A DNA stretch of 30,499 nt from an uncultured Collinsella sp. (lineage in GTDB: Bacteria > Actinomycetota > Coriobacteriia > Coriobacteriales > Coriobacteriaceae). Position 1 is the stretch's first letter, and every line of letters begins with the position of its first letter. Shown here piece after piece: positions 24,424 through 30,499 of the stretch. Position numbers and translations under genes: made by a program. The notes beneath the pieces are model-generated. The model did no database searches and had not been told where the DNA came from. It saw nothing but the letters and a program-made list of their open reading frames with translations. Location of the stretch: contig UQXT01000009.1 in the NCBI GenBank assembly GCA_900545075.1, positions 1 to 30,499 on the forward strand. Reading direction: 5' to 3'.

Positions 24424-24450
24424 AAAGGGCCGGCTGCAACCGGCCCTTTT
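24424..24450. terminator. Strong bidirectional hairpin terminator
   Basis: AAAGGGCCGG (24424-24433) and CCGGCCCTTT (24440-24449) form a perfect 10-bp stem with a 6-base loop. TTTT follows on the plus strand and TTT then AAG on the minus strand. It serves the convergent zinc-ribbon and ADP-ribosylglycohydrolase genes, or a small RNA upstream. Confidence 0.8.
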
Positions 24451-24605
24451 CTGCGGCTGCGGGGATTCGAATACCAACACGGTGTACAGCCCCACGGTGC
24501 TTTGCTCTGTGACGAACGGACCCATGACGGCGCATTTTGTAATCATCATTTATGTGGTCCCTTAATCATTGCGTTGACTAACATTGTCTTCGTTGAAGAC
24601 GTGTC

Positions 24606-25391
24606 CTAAAACAAACACCGTTCTATCAGATCCTTTCCTCGTAGGGTATCGATCCACTCCCGTGGAATTGCGTCAATACCGTAGGCCGTGCCTGCGAGCG
24701 CACCTGCGACGGCTGCGGTGGTGTCGGTGTCGTCGCCCAGGTTGACGGCGGCAAGCACACATTCTTCGTAGTTGTTGGTGTTCACAAAGCACCAGGTAGC
24801 GGCTTTAAGCGTGTCGCGCACGAAGCCACCTGACCTGATTTCCTGCTCGGGCACGCCTTTCAGATGGGGTGCCCACGAGGGGAGTGCGCCGTTCAGCACG
24901 TCTCTCATCAGCTCGACAAATATGATGCATGCGTCGGTCGACGTTCTGTGGGCGTGCGTAATCGCGGAGACCTCGCTGATCTCTTCGTCTGTCGCATCGG
25001 TGAACGCCAGGGGCGCGATGCGCATGAGCGAGCCGTTGCCGTTGTCGCGCTCGCCGGAGCCTCCTTTGCCGGTGTGCAAGGCGCGGGCGGTCGTGCCGCC
25101 ATAATCGAAAACGCCGTCGATCGTATACTCGCCACGGGCAATCCAGTTTACGAACTTGTCGCGCATGTCTGCGGTGTCGATGTGCCCGAGCTCCCTAATC
25201 GAGTCACAGGTAGCAAGCGTCATGGACGTGTCATCGCTCCAGGTGCCGGCGGGCTGCCCATGCGTGCCGTAGCCGATCATGTCCGTGCATTCGAACGTTC
25301 CGCGGGGCCTGAACTCGTAAGGAACGCCCAGCGCGTCGCCGACGGCAAGCCCATAGACGCAGCCGCGCAAAGACGGTTTTGGTGTGCCCAT
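24606..25391 (-). CDS. ADP-ribosylglycohydrolase (DraG/ARH family)
   Basis: A 261-aa cytosolic hydrolase that should remove ADP-ribose from modified targets. Both binuclear-metal motifs are present: G-T-W-S-D-D-T (residues 49-55) and G-D-D-T-D-T (219-224) followed by A-A-V-A-G-A-L-A-G. G-N-G-S-L-M-R-I-A-P lies between (118-127), as in the family. G-L-A-V-G-D-A-L-G-V-P-Y-E-F near the start is also typical. The ATG at 25391 has GGGAG six to seven bases upstream. The frame stays open to 25814 but would cross the terminator at 25665-25703 and has no RBS, so the long form is rejected. No partner ADP-ribosyltransferase is visible nearby, so the target is unknown. Confidence 0.93.
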   Translation of the reverse strand: MGTPKPSLRGCVYGLAVGDALGVPYEFRPRGTFECTDMIGYGTHGQPAGTWSDDTSMTLATCDSIRELGHIDTADMRDKFVNWIARGEYTIDGVFDYGGTTARALHTGKGGSGERDNGNGSLMRIAPLAFTDATDEEISEVSAITHAHRTSTDACIIFVELMRDVLNGALPSWAPHLKGVPEQEIRSGGFVRDTLKAATWCFVNTNNYEECVLAAVNLGDDTDTTAAVAGALAGTAYGIDAIPREWIDTLRGKDLIERCLF

Positions 25392-25431
25392 TCGTATCTC
25401 CCACTTTCCTCTTGAGGGATGCTGCTTAATA

Positions 25432-25451
25432 GCTAATGGCTGGCTAATGGC
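25432..25451. repeat. Two GCTAATGGC copies, 11-bp period
   Basis: GCTAATGGC at 25432-25440 and 25443-25451, one helical turn apart and 41-60 bases upstream of the ADP-ribosylglycohydrolase start. A possible regulator site. Confidence 0.5.
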
Positions 25452-25664
25452 GATTATCATAAAGCCTGGCGGGGACATAAACTGCGACGTCGTCGGAGGT
25501 CTTCGCGAAAGGGCCTCGTGGCTACTAGAATGAAACGCCAGGGACAACAGAGGCACAGTAACCGGCTGTTGACCGTCTGCACCTTCTGCCTCAGTAGCCG
25601 CTCCCGGGCCCAGGAATTCGTCAACGTGCTCAATATGGTGATGCGACCGGGCGCTTTCGAACAT

Positions 25665-25703
25665 AAAAAACCGGGATGCAAGGAGTCGCACCTTGCATCC
25701 CGG
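25665..25703 (-). terminator. Rho-independent terminator of the lipoprotein gene
   Basis: A perfect 13-bp stem CCGGGATGCAAGG (25671-25683) with its complement at 25691-25703, loop 7. Six T follow on the minus strand (A run 25665-25670). It lies 38 bases past the lipoprotein stop. Confidence 0.93.
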
Positions 25704-25740
25704 CTGAGCTAAAACGGTGCTGCTGCATGCCGTTGGAGCT

Positions 25741-26334
25741 TTAGCGCTTGATCTCGATGTCGTCGAGCTTGACGTCCATGGCCTCGGTCTTGGCCTTGGC
25801 GATGTCATCGGCAAATTCCAGGGACTTCATCATGGTCTCGACGGCGTCCTTGTGCTCCTCGATGTTGTCGATGCGCACATACACGCTGCCACCGTCAACG
25901 TCGGTGAAGTACTCGGTCGTTACGCCGCCAGTGTGCGTGTAGGAAGCGTTGCGCCAGGTCTTGCCGTTGTACTTAACGGGATCATTCTCGGTCCACTCAA
26001 AGTCGGTCTTCCACTTTGCCTCGTAGTCGAACAGCTCGTCGGCGTTCTTGTCAGAGTCGAAGACGGGGATGAAGCGGTCGCTGGCGTGCTCGCTCTCGGT
26101 GAACTTAAATTGGGCCCTGTCGGCGGTGTCGCCTGCGACGTCGGTGATTTCGACGCCCTCGGGGACCTCGACCTTAAACCAAATGAAGTCGGTCCTCATA
26201 TCTACGGCTGGCTTTTCCGCTCCACCGCCACCGCCGCTGCCGGTAGCGCCGCCGCTGCCACCGCAACCCACCAAGGCAACTGCGGCAAAGAGACTGATGC
26301 AGAGGGTGAGAATCGCAAAGGCCTTCTTTTTCAT
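25741..26334 (-). CDS. Lipoprotein of unknown function
   Basis: A 197-aa protein with a classic type II signal peptide: K-K-K at residues 2-4, a hydrophobic stretch, then lipobox L-V-G-C with the lipidated Cys at 24. A Gly/Ser linker (25-38) leads to a soluble domain of about 155 residues rich in Asp, Glu and aromatic residues, which I do not recognise. It should be anchored on the outer face of the membrane. A strong RBS (GAGGAGG) precedes the ATG, and a perfect terminator follows. It is a single-gene unit upstream of the ADP-ribosylglycohydrolase gene, from which it is insulated by that terminator. Confidence 0.9.
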   Translation of the reverse strand: MKKKAFAILTLCISLFAAVALVGCGGSGGATGSGGGGGAEKPAVDMRTDFIWFKVEVPEGVEITDVAGDTADRAQFKFTESEHASDRFIPVFDSDKNADELFDYEAKWKTDFEWTENDPVKYNGKTWRNASYTHTGGVTTEYFTDVDGGSVYVRIDNIEEHKDAVETMMKSLEFADDIAKAKTEAMDVKLDDIEIKR

Positions 26335-26693
26335 GGTCGTGTCCTCCTCGATCTGTAACCGCCCATGGATTACCTGCCTTTACTGTACGCGCGAGCGGCT
26401 CGTTCGGGTGGGCCATGTGTCCCATTCTGAGGGCCGGATTTGCGCCGTTAAGTGGCAATATGTCCGGGCGCAAAAGAGGGGAGGGCCGGTGCTGCCGTCC
26501 TTCTACTGGTCCCATGTTTGGTGCGGTGGGGCGGAGCGTAGCCGGGGGGCTGCGAATCTTGACGACGGACGCATCCGGTTAGTCATCGAAGGTGCCTCGC
26601 CACAGCTTTTTGTGCAAAAAGGGGTCCGCACCTTTTGCGGTGCGGACCCCTTTGCGTTGCAACAAGTTGCTGCGGCGTGTTTCGAAGTTGAAA
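26335..26693. other. Gap between the lipoprotein and LPxTG genes
   Basis: It holds the lipoprotein leader and RBS, a possible minus-strand -10 TACAGT (around 26381-26386) and the terminator at 26616-26653. I see no gene in 26400-26610. Confidence 0.4.
26616..26653 (-). terminator. Strong terminator of the LPxTG gene
   Basis: A perfect 15-bp stem (26618-26632 with 26639-26653), loop TTTTGC. A run of five A at 26616-26620 gives the minus-strand T-tract. It lies 41 bases past the LPxTG stop codon. The AAA/TTT ends make it potentially bidirectional. Confidence 0.92.
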
Positions 26694-28205
26694 TTACTTG
26701 CGAACCTTAGACACGACAGCGCTGGCGGCAAAGCAGGCGATTGCCGTGATGCCCATAGCAGCGACGATGTTGGCGGAGGCGTCACCCGTGCCGGGCAGAG
26801 CCTGCTTGTTGGCCTTGGTCTTTTTGGCAGGCTTGCCGGCAGGCTTGCTGTCGGAAGGCTTGTTGTCGGAAGGCTTGTTGTCGGAAGGCTTGGGCGCGGG
26901 CTCGTCCTTCTTCCACTGGGCGAACAGCGTCACAGGAGCGGAAAGCTCAACCTTATCGCCCGCGGCATAGCTTGTGCCGGAGCCGTCCTTTGCGGTGTTC
27001 CAGCCCACGAAGGAGTAGCCCTTGCGCACCGGCTGCTCGGCCGTAACCTCGGCTTCGGTGACGCACGTAACGGCTGCGAATTTGGCAGTCTGCTCATCCT
27101 CGGAACCGTTCAGGTCGTAGGAGAGATCGTAGGCCTTCTCCTCGGTCGGACCCTCCTTGTAACCACAGTAGTTGCAGGTCTTGGTTACCTCGCGGGTCCA
27201 GGTGCCGGCGCCATCAGAGGTCCAGTCGGTGTAGTCGAAGTCAAAGGCCTGGTCGTGCTCGCCGTCGGTGTAGGAGTGAGTTTGCATCTTGCCAGCGGTC
27301 CATACGAGCTTGTCGCCGATGGAGACGTCGGTGCGGCCAGAGTTCTGGCCCCTCCAAGCGCCAATGAGACCGCCAAACCCAAACACCTTGGAGCAGGTGT
27401 AAGGGTCGGTTGCAAGACCCGTTGCAGTCGTGTTGCAGTCGATGTTGACCTTGTACTTAAAGTCACCCATATTACTGTCATTGATATTAAGGGCGGTCTT
27501 GGCAGTCGCAGTCGAGTTGAACGTACAGTTGTTCACGTTGACGGTAATGTCCTTCTTGTTCGCGCCGTAGTCGGTGTAAACGTTAATCGCCTTGCCGGCG
27601 CAATTGAACTTGCAATCGTTAAACGTCATGGTCGGCGAGCTGTAGGTCCACAGGGAATACTCTTTGCCGGGAGCGTTAAACGTGGTGTTGTTAAACTCAG
27701 CGGAGGTATAGCCCCAGTAGCATGTAAAACCGTCGATGACACAGTTGTCGACAATGGTATTGTCAATGCGGATGAAGCCGTAGTAGGGGCTCGCGTTCTT
27801 GCTAGAGAGCAGCTTCATATTCTTGAACGTAATGGTCTTGGATCCGTCAAATGAATAATCGCCGTTGTATTCCGTTCCAAAGTTATCGGGATTGGCGAGT
27901 TTAGCGCCAATGCCCCAGGTCGTGGAATCAGTGCCGGAGCCGACAAAAGTGAGGCTCTTGCCAGCAGCAAGGCCTTTTTCTTCTCCATAGGTAGTGTAAT
28001 TGCCCGGGCCAAGATTAATGGTGTCGCCGTCATCTGCCTCTTTAATAGCGACAATCAAGTTGTCATACGACTTGCCGCTGTTGGCGTTTGTGATCGATCA
28101 GGGGGCACCGTCTGCAAAAGCAGGCGATGCAACGCCCATCGTGACGAGCGCAACGGCAAACAGCGCCGCGACCGCACGAGAGGCCGTTTTCAAAAATGAC
28201 TTCAT
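26694..28205 (-). pseudogene. LPxTG-anchored beta-helix surface protein, interrupted by one in-frame TGA
   Basis: Read from the ATG at 28205 (RBS AAAGGAG), the frame encodes a Sec signal peptide of about 31 residues ending A-S-P-A-F-A. Five codons later it meets TGA at 28098-28100 (codon 36). After that it stays open for 467 further codons. The body has Asn/Thr-rich repeats suggestive of a right-handed beta-helix (about 60-260), C-N-Y-C-G-Y, and an InlB-type B repeat (G-Y-S-F-V-G-W-N-T ... T-L-F-A-Q-W-K). A Pro/Lys stalk with P-S-D-N-K repeats follows, then the sortase signal L-P-G-T-G (about 470-474) with a hydrophobic helix and K-V-R-K. The TTG at 28058 could only make a form without a secretion signal. 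The gene is broken unless the TGA is a sequencing error, a reversible change or is read through. Confidence 0.8.
26851..26895 (-). repeat. 15-bp tandem repeat coding the surface-protein stalk
   Basis: TCGGAAGGCTTGTTG at 26851 and 26866, with a partial third copy at 26881. They encode P-S-D-N-K units before the wall anchor. The near-identical DNA suggests that copy number can change by slippage. Confidence 0.75.
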
Positions 28206-28248
28206 GCTGAAACTCCTTTGCCTCTAAAAGTATAAAACCAGCATAAAT

Positions 28249-28254
28249 ATTATA
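28249..28254 (-). promoter_or_regulatory. -10 element of the LPxTG surface protein gene
   Basis: A perfect TATAAT on the minus strand, 43 bases before the ATG at 28205. The best upstream hexamer (TTTAGT at 16 bases) is weak. Confidence 0.5.
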
Positions 28255-28345
28255 GCGCTTCTGACATTTTACTAAATCCCTATTTCGCGCCTGTATCGGT
28301 ACGCCAATCTTTCTCGCGCTCCTTGCATATTTATTCCGTATACCT

Positions 28346-28381
28346 GCATCTCTGTTGCGTCGGATTGCGCAACAAAGATGC
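28346..28381. other. Inverted repeat of unknown role
   Basis: Arms 28346-28359 and 28368-28381 match at 13 of 14 positions with an 8-base loop, followed by ATTTGTTTT on the plus strand. It is terminator-like, but no plus-strand gene precedes it. Confidence 0.5.
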
Positions 28382-28484
28382 ATTTGTTTTGCCGGTGTGG
28401 TTTGCGCGATGGCACTTGGCGTGTCTATGGCCCAATGGACCGGGCGCAAGACTGACCTTGACAGGGGGTCGGGATTGATCGCTT

Positions 28485-28517
28485 GGCGATAGGCGCAGCG
28501 ATGTTGCGCCTATCGCC
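28485..28517. other. Perfect 13-bp inverted repeat upstream of fchA
   Basis: GGCGATAGGCGCA (28485-28497) and TGCGCCTATCGCC (28505-28517), 7-base centre, no T-tract on either side. Because it lies 31 bases upstream of the likely -35, an operator is as plausible as an RNA hairpin. Confidence 0.55.
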
Positions 28518-28547
28518 CGCCATAGAAAAGAGCGATAACCGGGCGCA

Positions 28548-28576
28548 CTGACGCGAATGCTCTTATGGGCTAGACT
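28548..28576 (+). promoter_or_regulatory. Likely promoter of fchA-folD
   Basis: CTGACG (28548-28553) and TAGACT (28571-28576) at the ideal 17-base spacing, 72 bases before the first fchA ATG. This is the best-spaced -35/-10 pair I found in the window. Confidence 0.5.
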
Positions 28577-28648
28577 AGGCACCACGAAATACACGATGCG
28601 TTCGGGCGGCGCCGACTGTCCGATTAGCTTGGCAAGCATTGAGGGTGC

Positions 28649-29287
28649 ATGCGTATGAGCCAAGAGATGATGGATAAAACCTGTCGCGAGTTTGCCCAGG
28701 CGCTTGCCGCGCGCGAGCCGGTTCCCGGCGGCGGTAGCGCGAGCGCCTTTGTGGGCGCGCTGGGGGCCTCGCTTTGTGGGATGGTCGCGCGCTACGGGGC
28801 AACCAATCCCGCGCTTGCCGATCGCGCAGACGATCTGACACGTGCATTTGCCCAGGCAGACGAGTTGGCGCAGGAACTAGTGGGCCTGGTTGCCGAGGAT
28901 GTTCGTGCGTACGGCCAGGTGTCCGAGGCATATGGTATTCCGCGCGAGGACCCGGCTCGACCCGCGGCGATTCAGGACGCGTTGCACGTGGCGGCCATGC
29001 CTCCGTATCGGATCATGGATGCCTGCGGGCGCGCGCTGGCGCTGCTCGAGGACATGGCCGATAAGGGCTCGCGCCAGCTGCTGTCCGATGTGGCGTGCGG
29101 CGCCGTGTTCTGCCGTGCTGCTATGCAGGGCGCGAGCTTGACGCTCTTTGCGAACACCACGTCTATGAAGGATCGCGTTCGTGCTAAGGAGCTCGAGACG
29201 GCGTGTGATGAGTTGCTCGACACATGGTTGCCGCGCGCCGATGCGCTGGCGCGCCGCGCCTCCGACGCTGCAAGGAAGAGAGGATAG
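28649..29287 (+). CDS. fchA: FchA/FTCD-C family cyclodeaminase, probable methenyl-THF cyclohydrolase
   Basis: A 212-aa all-helical cytosolic protein of the formimino-THF cyclodeaminase/cyclohydrolase family. The folate-binding signature P-V-P-G-G-G-S-A-S-A is at residues 24-33, followed by G-A-L-G-A-S-L. The free-standing form is known as FchA in clostridia, where it acts as methenyl-THF cyclohydrolase. Formimino-THF cyclodeaminase in histidine breakdown is the other option, but no hut genes are seen here. It is two bases upstream of folD, whose product lacks cyclohydrolase residues, which favours the cyclohydrolase role. A second ATG at 28655 has better spacing to GAGGG (28641-28645), so the protein may be two residues shorter. 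A likely promoter is at 28548-28576. Confidence 0.9.
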   Translation: MRMSQEMMDKTCREFAQALAAREPVPGGGSASAFVGALGASLCGMVARYGATNPALADRADDLTRAFAQADELAQELVGLVAEDVRAYGQVSEAYGIPREDPARPAAIQDALHVAAMPPYRIMDACGRALALLEDMADKGSRQLLSDVACGAVFCRAAMQGASLTLFANTTSMKDRVRAKELETACDELLDTWLPRADALARRASDAARKRG

Positions 29288-29289
29288 CC

Positions 29290-30144
29290 ATGGCTGAACT
29301 GCTGAAAGGTGCTCCCGTTGCTCGCGCTTTGACTGAGGAACTTGCTGCTCGCTGCGCAGCCCTGCGCGAGCGGGGCGTTGTTCCGACGTTGGCTATCGTG
29401 CGTGTAGGTGAACGCGAGGACGACCTGTCCTACGAGCGCGGTGCCCTCAAGCGCTGCGAGAAGGTTGGCATTGAGGCTCGCCGCGTTTTGCTTCCTGCCG
29501 ATGTTTCGCAGGACGAGCTGTTGACGGCCGTCGAGGACATCAATACCGATTCGGCTGTTCATGGCTGTCTGATGTTCCGCCCGCTGCCCGCCGGCCTTGA
29601 CGAGAACGCCGTCGCTGCAGCGCTCGATCCCGCCAAGGACGTTGACTCCATGACGCCGGCTTCACTGCTCACCACGCTTTCGGGGCGCGGCGAGGGTTTT
29701 GCCCCCTGCACAGCCGAAGCCGTGCTTGCTTTGCTGGATCATTACGGCGTTGAGCTGGATGGGGCCAAGGTTGCTGTGGTCGGACGCTCACTGGTAATTG
29801 GCCGCCCCGTTGCCGCCATGCTTACGGCGCGCAACGCAACCGTGACGACGTGCCATACGCATACGCGCGATCTTGCCGCCGAGTGCTGTGCTGCCGACAT
29901 TGTGGTTGCCGCCGTTGGACGCGCGCGCACGATTGGCGCAGATGCGGTCTGCGAGGACCAGGCGATTATCGATGTTGGCATTAATTGGGACGAAGCCGCT
30001 GGCAAGCTGGTCGGCGACGTCGATTTTGATGCCGCGGAGCCGGTTGTTGGCGCAATCACCCCCGTGCCGGGTGGCGTGGGCGCCGTGACGACAGCAATTC
30101 TCGCCAAGCACGTGATCGAGGCGGCTGAGCGCGCGGTAAAATAG
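29290..30144 (+). CDS. folD: FolD-type methylene-THF dehydrogenase lacking cyclohydrolase residues
   Basis: A 284-aa protein aligning without gaps to FolD in its catalytic half, with a constant offset of 2 from E. coli numbering. Tyr48 (E. coli Y50) is kept in S-Y-E-R-G-A. The cyclohydrolase Lys (E. coli K54) is Ala52. The Gln of Q-L-P-L-P (Q98) is Phe96 in F-R-P-L-P. The Asp of K-D-V-D (D121) is kept as D119. The NAD(P) loop V-V-G-R-S-L-V-I-G-R-P (164-173) and T-P-V-P-G-G-V-G near the end are normal. So the dehydrogenase (methylene-THF to methenyl-THF) should work while the cyclohydrolase should not. The ATG at 29290 follows GAAGAGAGGA inside the fchA end. An in-frame upstream extension overlaps fchA and is rejected. 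Confidence 0.95.
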   Translation: MAELLKGAPVARALTEELAARCAALRERGVVPTLAIVRVGEREDDLSYERGALKRCEKVGIEARRVLLPADVSQDELLTAVEDINTDSAVHGCLMFRPLPAGLDENAVAAALDPAKDVDSMTPASLLTTLSGRGEGFAPCTAEAVLALLDHYGVELDGAKVAVVGRSLVIGRPVAAMLTARNATVTTCHTHTRDLAAECCAADIVVAAVGRARTIGADAVCEDQAIIDVGINWDEAAGKLVGDVDFDAAEPVVGAITPVPGGVGAVTTAILAKHVIEAAERAVK

Positions 30145-30178
30145 GCGTTTGGAGGCTGTTTAGGGGGTTGGTTAGATA

Positions 30179-30416
30179 CCCCGTGGTCAAATAATGCCAA
30201 ATATGAGTACTGTTGCCAAGTTAGTCACATATGTTTGAGATCATTTTGGTTCTTTAGCGATAAGTAATATCGTTAAAGAGCCAATTTTATTGGACGTATG
30301 GGGAATTACTAGACTCAGTTTTTGGACAGGTGAGGATTCCCGGCGCCCGGAACAGTGCAATTTGCTGCCACTAAATTTGTGACAGTACTCATATTTGGCA
30401 TTTTTTGACCACGGGG
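30179..30416. repeat. 238-bp element with 35-bp near-perfect inverted ends
   Basis: Arms 30179-30213 and 30382-30416 match at 34 of 35 bases (outer end CCCCGTGG, inner end AGTACTGT). The centre is AT-rich, unlike the rest of the window. It carries no transposase, so a MITE-like element or a dispersed intergenic repeat is likely. I see no clear target-site duplication at the edges. Confidence 0.8.
30246..30284. other. Hairpin nested in the 238-bp element
   Basis: Arms 30246-30262 and 30268-30284 pair at 15 of 17 positions. The two others would be G-U pairs in plus-strand RNA, and the loop is 5 bases. It suggests a structured transcript. Confidence 0.6.
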
Positions 30417-30457
30417 GCTGCCGAGGCCGTGGTTTCGCCCTTTCTGCGCCGAAGCGA

Positions 30458-30493
30458 TACACTGTTGCCGTTTGATTTCTTCGCTCAAGGAGG
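30458..30493 (+). promoter_or_regulatory. Possible -10 and ribosome binding site of the next gene
   Basis: TACACT at 30458-30463 and AAGGAGG at 30487-30493. The ATG at 30494 touches the RBS, too close for normal use, so the real start is probably just beyond the window. Confidence 0.4.
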
Positions 30494-30499
30494 ATGCGC

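Larger units (their letters stand above)
24249..24605. other. Gap with two hairpins and a possible small RNA
   Basis: Between the convergent zinc-ribbon and ADP-ribosylglycohydrolase genes. It holds the hairpins at 24312-24340 and 24424-24450 and, between them, GGGTAAAAT followed by about 75 bases with no coding sign. From 24451 to 24605 I see nothing recognisable apart from a short direct repeat CACGGTG. Confidence 0.5.
25392..25740. other. Gap upstream of the ADP-ribosylglycohydrolase gene
   Basis: It holds the 5' leader with two GCTAATGGC copies and, at its far end, the terminator of the lipoprotein gene. From 25452 to 25660 both strands have short open frames but no ribosome binding site or family similarity I recognise; it could be decayed coding sequence. 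Confidence 0.4.
28206..28648. other. Divergent intergenic region with two hairpins
   Basis: 443 bases between the divergent LPxTG and fchA genes. It holds the LPxTG promoter, hairpins at 28346-28381 and 28485-28517, and the fchA promoter. No open frame has an RBS or family similarity. Part of it is AT-rich (28240-28345) compared with its surroundings. Confidence 0.5.
30145..30499. other. Gap after folD up to the window end
   Basis: It holds the 238-bp inverted-repeat element and the promoter-RBS region of the next gene. The 73-codon minus-strand frame at 30241-30462 lies across the repeat and has no RBS, so no gene is called. Confidence 0.5.

Noticed and set aside
24357..24425. Resemblance to the GGTCA...GGAA core of SRP RNA
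   Set aside because: The GGAA is not closed by complementary bases, and the conserved internal loop of helix 8 is missing.
24460..24500. A tRNA-like T-arm reading (GATTCGAAT) on the minus strand
   Set aside because: The flanking bases do not form a proper T-stem, and no acceptor, anticodon or D-arm can be built around it.
25518..25712. A 64-codon plus-strand frame with a C-x2-C pair
   Set aside because: It runs into the minus-strand terminator hairpin, lacks an RBS and resembles nothing I know.
25392..25814. An N-terminal extension of the ADP-ribosylglycohydrolase to 25814
   Set aside because: It would pass through a perfect terminator, has no RBS and adds sequence unlike the family; the ATG at 25391 has a good RBS.
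30241..30462. A 73-codon minus-strand frame at the window end
   Set aside because: Most of it is the inverted-repeat element; there is no RBS and composition follows the repeat.
1..30499. CRISPR array, prophage, transposase, or rRNA genes
   Set aside because: I saw no regularly spaced identical repeats, no integrase or transposase frame and no rRNA-like stretch in the window.

Overview
The window reads as chromosomal DNA of a high-GC, anaerobic actinobacterium, most likely Collinsella or a close relative in the Coriobacteriia. This rests on strong G/C third-position bias, an actinobacterial-type DnaE, a tetrahydrofolate one-carbon gene set (fhs, fchA, folD), a superoxide reductase instead of a visible SOD or catalase, and an LPxTG surface protein. 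The genus is an inference from gene content and style; no marker gene settles it.

Positions 1-16717 are mostly genome maintenance, all on the plus strand. They hold the 3' end of an AddB-like nuclease gene, addA, dnaE, a SWIM-SNF2 helicase gene, a small superoxide reductase gene, and a 661-aa protein that looks like a glutamine-dependent NAD+ synthetase with every signature catalytic motif lost. The tightly overlapping ruvC-ruvA-ruvB operon follows. A 23-bp-arm inverted repeat separates addA from dnaE.

Positions 16718-19717 hold fhs, with a tandem 23-bp-period repeat upstream and a clear terminator downstream. Next is a one-pass membrane protein with three D-x-T-x-V motifs in its disordered N-terminal part and a heptad-repeat tail. 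Convergent to it is a minus-strand cation diffusion facilitator gene with the NxxxD/DxxxD pattern typical of manganese exporters. Its leader and first 27 codons occur a second time, as a collinear 187-bp direct repeat, on the far side of an ATP-grasp ligase gene, so that gene is bracketed by direct repeats.

Positions 22911-28205 are accessory in character. They contain a double zinc-ribbon protein, then on the minus strand an ADP-ribosylglycohydrolase, a lipoprotein, and an LPxTG-anchored surface protein whose reading frame is broken by one TGA just after the signal peptide. These are separated by strong hairpin terminators and by intergenic stretches with no recognisable genes.

Positions 28640-30144 are a two-gene one-carbon operon, fchA-folD. 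The FolD protein lacks the lysine and glutamine needed for the cyclohydrolase half-reaction, and its partner FchA is a candidate to supply exactly that step. With fhs, these genes would complete formate to 10-formyl-THF to methenyl-THF to methylene-THF. The window ends in a 238-bp element with 35-bp near-perfect inverted ends and a nested hairpin, followed by the ribosome binding site of a gene that starts outside the window.
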